Origin: an uncultured Lachnospiraceae bacterium
GTDB taxonomy: Bacteria; Bacillota; Clostridia; Lachnospirales; Lachnospiraceae
Direction: 5' to 3'
DNA: 48,295 nucleotides
Assembly: GCA_944376745.1 (NCBI GenBank)
Contig: CALWDR010000195.1
Span: forward strand, 1-48,295
Shown here: in pieces, positions 9,200 through 16,875 of the stretch
Numbering within the stretch: the first letter of the stretch is position 1
Layout of the letters: each line of letters opens with the position of its first letter
Program-made: the position numbers and the translations under genes
The notes under the pieces: model-generated
The model's input: only the letters and a program-made list of their open reading frames with translations
Database searches by the model: none
Told to the model about the DNA's origin: nothing

Positions 9200-9418
9200 A
9201 TGGATTTCAAAGGTCAATTAGAGCACACAAAGCCCTACGCCGAGGCCTTCTGGCAGCATGAAATGCTGGACCGGCCCTACGTGTGCGTGACCGCGCCCCT
9301 TCGCACCTCAGACTTTGCGTGGTCGCCGGCCAGGAGCTTTCAGCTCTGTATGGGGGAGCAGTATGAGAAAATCGTGGATTCTTTTCTGGAACATGTGTTC
9401 CTTAGGAAAAATACATGA
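9200..9418 (+). pseudogene. 5' fragment of a URO-D/cobalamin-methyltransferase-like gene
   Basis: A 72-codon frame with a good ribosome site (AAGGAG) just after the rhamnosidase gene. The start, with AEAFWQHEMLDRPYVCVTAP, resembles the opening of long uroporphyrinogen-decarboxylase-like proteins found beside sugar loci in Lachnospiraceae (family resemblance recalled, not searched). It stops abruptly after FLEHVFLRKNT, far short of the ~350 residues expected, and no continuation exists in any frame before the terminator at 9439. The break coincides with the left edge of the ATPase segment, so a deletion or insertion probably removed the rest. Confidence 0.5.
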
Positions 9419-9438
9419 CAGTACAGGGGAGGCGAGGG

Positions 9439-9460
9439 AGGGGCCGCCAAGCGGCCCCTT
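9439..9460 (+). terminator. Terminator at the end of the carbohydrate locus
   Basis: GGGGCCGC (9440-9447) pairs with GCGGCCCC (9451-9458) over a CAA loop, followed by TTCTT. It ends the plus-strand operon and lies just beyond the 3' end of the convergent ATPase gene, where it may also work on the minus strand although that side has no T tract. Confidence 0.65.
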
Positions 9461-9465
9461 CTTCC

Positions 9466-10506
9466 TCAGAAAAAATGCGACAGGACAAAGACGTCAAAGC
9501 GCGGAAGGGCAAGGGACAGATGGCCGTACTGTCTGGCATCGACGACGCCCTTTCGCTTCAGTCGTTCCCGGTATACGGAAAACAGCTCGGATTTCATCTG
9601 AAGGCTGTCGCGTATGTCTTTGATCTTTGTGATACCATTTTCTGACATCACGTATACAATTTTTTTATCCCATTCGGATAATTCGGACCAGATCTTGCTG
9701 TAAACATATTCTTCCATGTACTGGTCAAATTCCGGAAGAATATCCCCCAGGGATTTTTTACCTGCATTTTCCCAGTACAGATAGCCCAGTACCTGGAAGG
9801 CAAAGGAATAGCCCTTTACCAGATCGCACATTTCTTTCGCTTCCTGGGGGGATATTTTAAAAATATCCATATAGCTGTTCCTGACAGCCGTATAATTCAA
9901 CGGTTCCAACAGAATTTTCGGGGCCCGGTACAAAAAAGTGAGCGCTTTTTCATTTTGCAGGTTGTAAATGTTCTCATACAATCCTGTCATCAATAGAAAA
10001 ATAGGGTAATCCTGCCGTATAAATATCTGAAACGCGCTGGCAAATACTTTTATATACTCACTGTTTGTAACTTCGTCGATGGAGATCAGGAGCCGTTTTC
10101 CCGTCGCTTTGATCTGTTCCAGCATGTGTCCGATGGCTGTCTCTATGTCCGTCACCGGTACGGCGTCTTCAATGGACAAGCCAAGGCCAAATGCGGACAG
10201 ATCCAGTTTTGCCTTTCGGAAAAGAGGATGCATTTCCGGAAGACTGTATAATTTTGCCGCAAGGCTCTGCAGAAGGTCCCGCGCGGGATTTAGCTCCAGA
10301 ATGATCCACCTGTGGTCTTTTGCCAACATGCGGGAGATCGTGGTCATAAGCACCGTTTTGCCGGAACCGCGGACGCCGGTCAGCATATAGATCTGACTGG
10401 AGGGTTCACTGGAGCTAAAGGCTTCCATAATCTCATTTGTCTGGGCGATTCGTGATATGAATTGGGCGGGCTTCTTGCCAAAGGACAAGGTAAAGGGGTT
10501 ATTCAT
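9466..10506 (-). CDS. AAA-type ATP-binding protein with winged-helix end
   Basis: A 346-residue P-loop ATPase. Walker A is GVRGSGKT (residues 44-51) and Walker B is LLISIDE (D144, E145). After the ATPase core the C-terminal third (ELSEWDKKIVYVMSENGITKI onward) looks like a winged helix, the layout of archaeal-type/STAND-like ATPases common in Clostridia. No effector domain is fused, so its role is unknown; relatives are often linked to stress or mobile-element functions. It is oriented against both neighbours. It has its own promoter (10619-10648) and a remarkable AT-rich repeat leader (10521-10637), pointing to separate regulation. Confidence 0.78.
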   Translation of the reverse strand: MNNPFTLSFGKKPAQFISRIAQTNEIMEAFSSSEPSSQIYMLTGVRGSGKTVLMTTISRMLAKDHRWIILELNPARDLLQSLAAKLYSLPEMHPLFRKAKLDLSAFGLGLSIEDAVPVTDIETAIGHMLEQIKATGKRLLISIDEVTNSEYIKVFASAFQIFIRQDYPIFLLMTGLYENIYNLQNEKALTFLYRAPKILLEPLNYTAVRNSYMDIFKISPQEAKEMCDLVKGYSFAFQVLGYLYWENAGKKSLGDILPEFDQYMEEYVYSKIWSELSEWDKKIVYVMSENGITKIKDIRDSLQMKSELFSVYRERLKRKGVVDARQYGHLSLALPRFDVFVLSHFF

Positions 10507-10520
10507 TTTGGATTCCTCAT

Positions 10521-10637
10521 GGATATATAAATTTTTATAAGTAAAAATGGCTTATATAAATTTATATAAGTTTTTGTAAGTTAAAATGGTTTATATAAGT
10601 TTATATAAGTTTTAAATGATTATATAACTTTATATAG
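10521..10637 (-). repeat. AT-rich tandem repeat in the leader of the ATPase gene
   Basis: Nearly every base is A or T. Read on the minus strand, three units of about 28-39 bp each begin with CATTT(T/A)(T/A)AACTTA-like sequence and continue with ACTTATATAA and ATTTATATAA blocks. The central stretch 10551-10570 is a perfect 20-bp palindrome. The repeats lie between the -10 box and the start codon, so they would be transcribed and could also bind a repressor. Confidence 0.75.
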
Positions 10638-10648
10638 CTGATTGTCAA
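10619..10648 (-). promoter_or_regulatory. Sigma-A promoter of the ATPase gene
   Basis: On the minus strand, consensus TTGACA (10648-10643) and TATAAT (10624-10619) are separated by 18 bp. The start codon lies about 110 bases downstream, past the AT-rich repeats. Confidence 0.65.
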
Positions 10649-10694
10649 GGTTTCAGGAGAGAAATTGTTTTTGTTTTCTTGAAGGAGCGGATTT

Positions 10695-11687
10695 ATGCGC
10701 ATAGGAGCAAATATTGGAAAATATGGTGGAAGTTTAGAGAATGGATTTGAATTTGTAAAGGGGTATCAGGAAAACCGCACCCTGCGGGCTTCGTTTAACG
10801 AGCTGGCAGAGAAAACCTTTGGCCTGAATTTTGAAGTCTGGTATCAGGCGGGATTCTGGGGAGCGGATTACATTCCCTACTCCGCAGTGGAGAACGGCCG
10901 GGTGGCTGCCAATGTGGCGGTAAATCATATGTGGTTCTGCAAGGACGGGAAGGAACGGTTCTATCTGCAGCTGGGTACGGTGATGACAGATCCGGAATAC
11001 CGGAACCGGGGGCTGAGCCGCCGGCTGATGGAGTGGATCTTTGAGGAGTATGAGGGGAAGGTGGACGGGATCTATCTTTTTGCCAACGATACGGTGCTGG
11101 ATTTCTATCCCCGGTTTGGGTTCCGGCAGGTAAAGGAGTATCAGTATTATAAGAAAATGAGCCCTGGGGGCGCGGGGGAGATAAGGGCCAGCGGAGCCTG
11201 CCTGGCAGAGGCAAAGAGCGGCGCCGGGGAGGGGATTCTGACAGGCAGTGGAAATGTACGCAAGGTCTGCCTGGACACGCCGGAGGACTGGAAAGCCTTT
11301 GCGGAGAAAATAAAGAATTACCACACGCAGGGGAGCTTTACAAACAACAATCTTGGGCTTCTGATGTTCTATGTTTCCGACCTTTTCAAGGACAGCGTCT
11401 ATTACATCGAAGCGCTGGATGCCTACGCCATTGCGGAGCGGGAGGCGGATGTGCTGGTACTCTATGATGTTTACGCAAAAACGGAGATTTCCCCGGAGGA
11501 GGCGGCAGTTTGCTTTGGTGGAAATAGAGAGCTTCGGGAGCTGGCGCTTGGCTTTACGCCAAAGGATACCCGGGGCTATGAATGCCGGGAGTACCGGGAG
11601 GAGGACACCACCGTGTTTGTAAAGGGGCGGGGGCTGGAGGGATTTTCCGGGGAGCGGAAGATGTTTCCTATGCTGTCCCACGCGTAG
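10695..11687 (+). CDS. GNAT-family N-acetyltransferase
   Basis: A 330-residue protein with GAAGGAG ahead of ATG 10695. The acetyl-CoA motif of GNAT proteins is visible at about residues 94-112 (TVMTDPEYRNRGLSRRLM, with the R-x-x-G-x-x/R loop), followed by a strand-helix pair ending in FYPRFGFRQVKEYQYYKKM. The second half, of about 180 residues, has no clear motif and may be a second degenerate GNAT-like or substrate-binding domain. The acceptor substrate is unknown. The gene stands alone and divergent from the ATPase. Confidence 0.8.
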   Translation: MRIGANIGKYGGSLENGFEFVKGYQENRTLRASFNELAEKTFGLNFEVWYQAGFWGADYIPYSAVENGRVAANVAVNHMWFCKDGKERFYLQLGTVMTDPEYRNRGLSRRLMEWIFEEYEGKVDGIYLFANDTVLDFYPRFGFRQVKEYQYYKKMSPGGAGEIRASGACLAEAKSGAGEGILTGSGNVRKVCLDTPEDWKAFAEKIKNYHTQGSFTNNNLGLLMFYVSDLFKDSVYYIEALDAYAIAEREADVLVLYDVYAKTEISPEEAAVCFGGNRELRELALGFTPKDTRGYECREYREEDTTVFVKGRGLEGFSGERKMFPMLSHA

Positions 11688-11731
11688 GGGCGATGCTCCT
11701 GTGATGAGTTCACAAATTTTTCACAAAAAAA

Positions 11732-11758
11732 TTAGCACTCACCTCTTGACAGTGCTAA
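11732..11758 (+). promoter_or_regulatory. CIRCE operator (HrcA binding site)
   Basis: TTAGCACTC (11732-11740), 9 bases, then CAGTGCTAA (11750-11758). This matches the CIRCE consensus TTAGCACTC-N9-GAGTGCTAA at all but one position. It overlaps the -35 box of the hsp20 promoter, so HrcA binding would block RNA polymerase until heat or protein stress releases it. Confidence 0.95.
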
Positions 11759-11774
11759 TAATGCGTGCTATAGT
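11746..11774 (+). promoter_or_regulatory. Sigma-A promoter of hsp20
   Basis: TTGACA (11746-11751), 17 bp, TATAGT (11769-11774). The -35 box lies inside the CIRCE operator. Confidence 0.9.
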
Positions 11775-11800
11775 ACATATAGAACAAAGGAAGAGGAAAA

Positions 11801-11845
11801 AGAAATCCGAATCCCGAAGTTTGTAACACGACACTTCGGATTTCT
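11801..11845 (+). promoter_or_regulatory. Leader hairpins of hsp20 with two alternative folds
   Basis: AGAAATCCGAA (11801-11811) pairs perfectly with TTCGGATTTCT (11835-11845). A second perfect stem, CCGAAGT (11814-11820) with ACTTCGG (11833-11839), uses some of the same 3' bases, so the two folds exclude each other. Both lie in the untranslated leader about 60-100 bases before the start codon. Confidence 0.6.
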
Positions 11846-11900
11846 CCGATGGTGCTAAACAATCATTTTTATCTCATGAAACAGGAAGGAGATATGACTT

Positions 11901-12362
11901 ATGTTAAGACCTAGTATTTTTGGAGAAAGCTTATTTGACGATTTTATGGACGGATTTACGTTCCCGGCGTTTCCGGCATTCCCGGATGTTGAGAAGGAGC
12001 TGTACGGCAAGCATGCGAAGAACATGATGAAGACGGATGTGAGGGACCATGACGGGACCTATGAGGTAGACATTGATCTGCCGGGCTTTAAGAAGGATGA
12101 GATCAAGATGAGCCTGGAGAACGGGTATCTGACCATCAGCGCCGCCAAGGGGCTGGATAAGGACGAGGAGGATAAGAAGGGCAAATACGTAAGGCGTGAG
12201 CGCTACGCCGGCAGCATGAGCCGCAGCTTCTACGTGGGCGAGCATGTGACGGAGCAGGATATTCACGCCAAGTATGAGGACGGCATCCTGAAATTTACCG
12301 TACCGAAAGAGGATAAGAAAGCGGTGGAGGATAAGAAGCAGTATATCTCCATTGAGGGATGA
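11901..12362 (+). CDS. hsp20: Small heat-shock protein Hsp20 (alpha-crystallin domain)
   Basis: A 153-residue ATP-independent holdase chaperone that binds unfolding proteins during stress. The alpha-crystallin domain runs from about residue 45 to 140: VRDHDGTYEVDIDLPGFKKD opens it, LENGYLTISA is mid-domain, and GILKFTVPKED carries the usual A-x-x-x-n-G-x-L-like element. The short N-terminal arm is rich in Phe and Pro. ATG 11901 has GGAAGGAG upstream. An out-of-frame ATG at 11893 can be ignored. CIRCE control makes it part of the HrcA regulon. A terminator follows at 12445. Confidence 0.96.
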   Translation: MLRPSIFGESLFDDFMDGFTFPAFPAFPDVEKELYGKHAKNMMKTDVRDHDGTYEVDIDLPGFKKDEIKMSLENGYLTISAAKGLDKDEEDKKGKYVRRERYAGSMSRSFYVGEHVTEQDIHAKYEDGILKFTVPKEDKKAVEDKKQYISIEG

Positions 12363-12444
12363 TCCCGCGATAGCGAAATGGTCGGCCCTGCGTAAACGCC
12401 CGGAAGGACGCCGCAAGGGGCCGCAGCCAAAAGACAGCGCGAAT

Positions 12445-12481
12445 GCCAGGGTTCTTGTAAAAGCAAGGGCCCTGGCTTTTT
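12445..12481 (+). terminator. Rho-independent terminator of hsp20
   Basis: GCCAGGG (12445-12451) pairs with CCCTGGC (12470-12476), with extra pairing inside, and TTTTT follows at 12477-12481. Confidence 0.85.
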
Positions 12482-12484
12482 GCC

Positions 12485-12579
12485 GTAACAGTTCAGACAG
12501 CTAGGCAATAAAAAGACAGACCGTGCAATTTTATTTGCTAAGGGCGGTCTTTTTATTGCCTTGCTGTCTGAACTGTTAC
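12485..12579. repeat. Large palindromic element (about 35-bp inverted repeats)
   Basis: The left arm, beginning GTAACAGTTCAGACAG (12485), and the right arm, ending CTGTCTGAACTGTTAC (12579), are inverted copies over about 35 bp. They differ by one mismatch and a 3-base bulge around a loop of about 21 bases. It could be a small non-autonomous palindromic repeat; if transcribed it would form a very long hairpin. T's follow on the plus strand (12580s), so terminator activity is also possible. Confidence 0.65.
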
Positions 12580-12620
12580 TTTTTGCAGTTTACAGGAAAA
12601 GAGGATCGTTACGAAATGGA

Positions 12621-12650
12621 TTGACGGGCATGGAACTTATCCTTTATAAT
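12621..12650 (+). promoter_or_regulatory. Promoter of the ABC exporter genes
   Basis: TTGACG (12621-12626), 18 bp, TATAAT (12645-12650). It gives a leader of about 100 bases before ATG 12758. Confidence 0.65.
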
Positions 12651-12757
12651 TATGATAAAATTATGGGAGCGTGCAGTGCAGCGCAATTCGTAAGTATCAT
12701 GACATGTTCGGAACGGACATACAGCGGTGCCGTATGAGCGGTGCGGGAGGAAATGAG

Positions 12758-13672
12758 ATGAGCAACATCATACAGATCGAGCACCTGAACAAGAGCTTCG
12801 GAGAGGTAAAGGCAGTTCAGGACTTAAGCTTTCGCGTAAAAGAAGGAGAGCTCTTTGCGTTTCTCGGAATCAACGGTGCGGGAAAATCCACAACCATCCA
12901 TATCATGTGCGGGCAGTTGGCGAAGGACAGCGGCCGTATCATGATCGACGGGCAGGATCTTGACAAAAATGTAGATTCCATCAAGCGCCAGTTGGGCGTT
13001 GTGTTTCAATCCTCCGTCCTTGATTCGGCGCTTTCCGTTTATGACAATCTGGAAAGCCGCGCTGCCTTGTACGGCATTGTGGGTGCGGCGTTCAAAAAGA
13101 GGCTTATGGAGCTTGCGGCATTACTTGGATTTGAGGATTTGCTGAAACGCGCAGTGGGGAAATTATCGGGAGGCCAGCGCAGGAGGATCGATATTGCGAG
13201 AGCATTGTTTCACCGCCCGAAAATCCTGATACTGGACGAGCCGACAACAGGACTTGACCCGCAAACCCGCAAAACGATCTGGAATGTCATTTTCGATCTC
13301 CGCAAAAATGAAAATATGACCGTGTTTCTGACGACCCATTATATGGAGGAAGCGGCGGAAGCCGATTATGTTGTTATCCTGGACAGCGGGAAAATATCTG
13401 CGGAAGGGACGCCTCTGGAACTTAAAAACGCTTATACCGGGGATTACATCACGATCTATGGCGTAAAGGAAGATACCGTCAAAATGCTTGGAACGGATTA
13501 CGAGCAGATCAGGGATGCCTATCGGTTGGCTGTTCCGAACACAAGGGCGGCCACGGAGCTAATTGTGAAATATCCCGCTGTATTCTGTGATTATGAGATC
13601 ACAAAGGGAAAGATGGACGACGTCTTCCTGGCAGTTACAGGGAAAGCCCTTGAGGGAGGTGCGGAACAATGA
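12758..13672 (+). CDS. ABC exporter ATPase (DrrA-like)
   Basis: A 304-residue ATP-binding subunit of an ABC-2 exporter. Walker A is GINGAGKST (about residues 38-46), the signature is LSGGQRRRIDIARAL, Walker B is ILILDEPTTGLD, and the H-loop is FLTTHYMEEA. The C-terminal ~90 residues match the DUF4162-type tail of DrrA/CcmA drug exporters. ATG 12758 is chosen for GGGAGG at 12745-12750; upstream in-frame starts precede any conserved sequence. The ATGA overlap with the permease gene shows translational coupling. The substrate is probably a lipophilic drug or peptide. Confidence 0.92.
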   Translation: MSNIIQIEHLNKSFGEVKAVQDLSFRVKEGELFAFLGINGAGKSTTIHIMCGQLAKDSGRIMIDGQDLDKNVDSIKRQLGVVFQSSVLDSALSVYDNLESRAALYGIVGAAFKKRLMELAALLGFEDLLKRAVGKLSGGQRRRIDIARALFHRPKILILDEPTTGLDPQTRKTIWNVIFDLRKNENMTVFLTTHYMEEAAEADYVVILDSGKISAEGTPLELKNAYTGDYITIYGVKEDTVKMLGTDYEQIRDAYRLAVPNTRAATELIVKYPAVFCDYEITKGKMDDVFLAVTGKALEGGAEQ

Positions 13673-14565
13673 GGTTGTCGTTGGTTCTTATCAAAAGAAA
13701 CATCAAGCTGTTTTTCAAAGATAAAGGAATGTTTTTTACTTCCTTGATAACGCCTGCCATCCTGCTGGTGCTTTACGCTACGTTTCTCGGCAACGTGTAT
13801 CGTGACAGCCTTACCTCCGGTTTGCCTGACATGCTTAAGCTGTCCGACGGTATCGTAGAGGGGCTTGTGGGCGGCCAGTTGATCTCCTCCATTCTCGCTG
13901 TTTCCTGTGTGACGGTAGCATTTTGCTCCAACTTTCTGATGGTCCAGGATAAAGCCAACGGCACGAGCAAGGATTTGAGGATATCTCCCGTAAGACCCGC
14001 CGTACTTTCCATGAGCTACTATATCGCAACCTTGATTTCCACCCTCATCATCTGTTTTGCGGCGACGGGGATCTGTCTTGCCTATGTGGCAGTGGCAGGG
14101 TGGTATCTGTCCCTTGCGGACGTATTTCTTTTGTTCCTTGATATATTGCTTCTTGTCCTGTTTGGGACGGCCCTGTCCTCGATCATCAACTTTTTCTTAT
14201 CAACCCAGGGACAGATTTCTGCGATAGGCACCATTATCAGTGCGGGATATGGCTTTATCTGCGGTGCGTATATGCCGATCTCCTCATTCGGCGAGGGGCT
14301 GCAGAAAGCGGTTTCCTTTTTGCCGGGAACATACGGCACGTCTCTGATACGCAATCACGCACTCCAGGGCGTCTTTGGGGAAATGCAAAGCCAGGGCATT
14401 CCTGCGGAAATAATCGGGGAGCTCAAAGCTTCTCTTGACTGCAGCCTTTACTTTTTCGGAAATCGGGTAGAGCTGCCAATGATGTATCTGATCCTCGGCG
14501 GTGCTACCGTCCTGTTGATTGGGATATATATTTTGTTAAACGCTTTCAAAAGAGAGACGAGTTAA
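13669..14565 (+). CDS. ABC-2 type exporter permease (DrrB-like)
   Basis: A 298-residue membrane subunit with about six transmembrane helices: FFTSLITPAILLVLYATFL near residue 25 is the first, and the last is LILGGATVLLIGIYILLNAF. The ABC-2 signature region around FLPGTYGTSLIRNHAL precedes the last helix. It overlaps the ATPase gene by 4 bases and forms a dimeric exporter with it. No regulator is linked. Confidence 0.9.
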   Translation: MRLSLVLIKRNIKLFFKDKGMFFTSLITPAILLVLYATFLGNVYRDSLTSGLPDMLKLSDGIVEGLVGGQLISSILAVSCVTVAFCSNFLMVQDKANGTSKDLRISPVRPAVLSMSYYIATLISTLIICFAATGICLAYVAVAGWYLSLADVFLLFLDILLLVLFGTALSSIINFFLSTQGQISAIGTIISAGYGFICGAYMPISSFGEGLQKAVSFLPGTYGTSLIRNHALQGVFGEMQSQGIPAEIIGELKASLDCSLYFFGNRVELPMMYLILGGATVLLIGIYILLNAFKRETS

Positions 14566-14708
14566 AGAATCGTTTCAAAAATGCAATGGATGCGGCCATG
14601 GTACGGTGGATGGTTAGTGTTGATTTCTGCTTGAAAATATGAGAAAATGTTGATATTCACAGGAGAATGTAACGAAGCATAAGCCGTAAGGATATGGGAG
14701 AAAAGGAA

Positions 14709-16102
14709 ATGGCAAAAAAATTTAATACGACAGGGTTATGTATTCCACAATATCATTACATGGTGGATATTTCAGAAAAGCTAAAAGCTATTGAAAAAAT
14801 GATTGAAGCGGGGTACTATTTTACCATAAATCGGAGCAGACAGTATGGGAAAACGACGACCCTGGAAGCGTTAAGAATGTCTCTAAAGGATAAGTATGTG
14901 GTCCTGTCTGTCAGCTTTGAAGGATTGGGGACGGCCTCGTTTTGTGAGGAAGCAGTTTTTGTGAAAGCATTTTTTAAATATCTTATGATCCCAGAGCTTG
15001 AAACACAGAATGTTGATTTCAGGCAAAGCATTCAGGCAATGAAAAATATTATGAATGGGCCGGAAGAAGAGTGTCAACTGGTGGAATTGTCGAGACTGCT
15101 TACCGATATGTGCAGCATATCTCCGAAACCAATCGTACTGCGGCGGATTTTGATGTAGATATGAGTTTTTCTGCGAGGGATATTTCCAGTATGCTGAAAG
15201 AGTATGAGGCGGATCACCATACGGGGATGGATATGGAAGCTGTCAGCCGTGAGATATATGATTATACCGGTGGATATCCGTATCTGGTATCGCGGATCTG
15301 TCAGCTTTTGGATACAAAGATATGTAATATGAAAGGATTTGAGGAACCTTCAAAGCTTTGGACAGAGGAAGGAATTGCGCAGGCGGTAAAAGTATTACTT
15401 AATGAGAGCAACACGTTATTTGACGATCTGCGAAAAAAAATGGAGGATTATCCGGATTTAAGAAAATTATTATCGGAAATGCTTTTTCAGGGAAGCACAT
15501 TTCCCTACAATCGTTATAGCGTATTGATAGATATGGGAACCATGTTCGGGTTTTTTAAAGATAATAATGGAACGCTCATGGTGGCCAATCGTATTTTTGA
15601 GACCTGGATGTACAACTTGTTCCTTTCGGATGAGATGGTCGGCAATGTGGTATATCAAGTTGGACTGCAGGATAAAAATATATTTATCAAGGATGACCGT
15701 CTGAATATGCTGGCTGTTTTAGAGAAATTTGTAAAGCATTTTTCGGAAATATATGGTGAAAATGATACTAAATTTATTGAAGAAAACGGACGAAAAATAT
15801 TCTTGCTGTATTTAAAGCCGATTATCAACGGTGTGGGTAATTATTATGTAGAAGCCAGAACACGCGATAAAAAACGGACGGATATTATTGTGGATTATCG
15901 TGGAGAACAGCAGGTCATAGAATTGAAAATATGGCATGGGGATGAGTATAATAAACGGGGAGAGAAGCAGCTGCTGGAATATTTGGATTATTATAAGAAG
16001 GATACGGGATATTTGTTAAGCTTTAATTTTAATAAAAAGAAACAGGTCGGAATAAAATCCATTACGGTTCAGGGAAAGAAAATTGTGGAAGCAGTTGTAT
16101 GA
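14709..16102 (+). pseudogene. AAA-ATPase-like / PD-(D/E)XK nuclease protein, broken by internal deletion
   Basis: The first part (to about 15140) has the start of the AAA-ATPase-like family: IPQYHYMVDIS and the Walker A equivalent SRQYGKTT. The second part resumes with AADFDVDMSF at about 15146 and runs to 16102, ending with the nuclease-like domain (RTDIIVDYRGEQQVIELKIWHG, a D-E-x-K core). Intact relatives have roughly 80 residues between KPIVL and AADFDVDMSF, including the Walker B IDEVD. Here these points are joined directly and out of frame at about 15141-15146, so the product would stop at 15158. ATG 14709 has GGGAG upstream; ATG 14694 is less likely. The region is visibly AT-richer than its neighbours, suggesting acquisition by transfer. 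Confidence 0.8.
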
Positions 16103-16125
16103 TGTGAAAGGGAGGAATCGCATTC

Positions 16126-16875
16126 ATGAAAGTATTATCCATCGGAAACAGTTTTTCACAGGACGCCACACGCTATCTTCATCAGATCGCCAGGGCGGAG
16201 GGCTGTGACCTTCTGGCGGTCAACCTCTATATCGGAGGCTGCCCCTTAAGCCTTCACTATGAAAATATGCAAAAAGACGCAAAGGCTTATTCCTTAGAGG
16301 TCAACGGCTGTACCACGGGATTTGCCGCATCCATCCGGGAAGCCCTTCTGGCCAACGAATGGGATTATGTGACATTGCAGCAGGTGAGCCATTTAAGCCA
16401 CCGGTATGACAGCTACCAGCCCTATTTAAAGGAGCTTGCGGCCTATGTGAGAAGCCTCTGCCCTGGGGCGGAGCTGCTCATTCACCAGACCTGGGCCTAT
16501 GAGCAGGGCAGCAAACGGCTGACGGAGGAACTTGGCTATCAGGATCAGGGGGAGATGTACCGGGATCTGAAGGCGGCCTATGAGCAGGCGGCTGCGGCTA
16601 TTGAGGCAAAGGGGATCATTCCCTCCGGTACTTTGTTCCAGGAGCTTCTTGCAAATGGGATAAAAACCGTGCACCGGGATACCTTCCACGCCTCCCTGGG
16701 CCTTGGCCGGTACGCGCTGGGACTATTGTGGTACGGAGTCCTTACGGGAAACAGCGTGCTTAAGAATCCCTTCCGGGATTTTGACGAGCCTGTCTCTGAG
16801 GAAGAAGTAGAAATTGTAAAACGGGCGGTTTGCGCGGTGCTGGGATCACAAAGCGATGACAGGGAGGAGCCATAA
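16126..16875 (+). CDS. DUF4886 SGNH-hydrolase-like protein
   Basis: A 249-residue protein starting MKVLSIGNSFSQDATRYLHQ, the GNSFS block that carries the nucleophile serine in the SGNH/GDSL-type fold of DUF4886. WDYVTLQQVSH provides the second block and DTFHASLGLGRYA near residue 186 is the likely D-x-x-H catalytic end. There is no signal peptide, so it is cytoplasmic. Family members are thought to be esterases acting on sugar acyl groups, but no substrate is established. It overlaps the next gene by one base (TAATG), so the two are translated together. Confidence 0.75.
   Translation: MKVLSIGNSFSQDATRYLHQIARAEGCDLLAVNLYIGGCPLSLHYENMQKDAKAYSLEVNGCTTGFAASIREALLANEWDYVTLQQVSHLSHRYDSYQPYLKELAAYVRSLCPGAELLIHQTWAYEQGSKRLTEELGYQDQGEMYRDLKAAYEQAAAAIEAKGIIPSGTLFQELLANGIKTVHRDTFHASLGLGRYALGLLWYGVLTGNSVLKNPFRDFDEPVSEEEVEIVKRAVCAVLGSQSDDREEP

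Larger units (their letters stand above)
12363..12757. other. Intergenic region with terminator, palindromic element and promoter
   Basis: About 395 bases with no gene. In order it holds the hsp20 terminator (12445-12481), a near-perfect inverted-repeat element (12485-12579) and the promoter of the ABC exporter (12621-12650). Confidence 0.8.
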
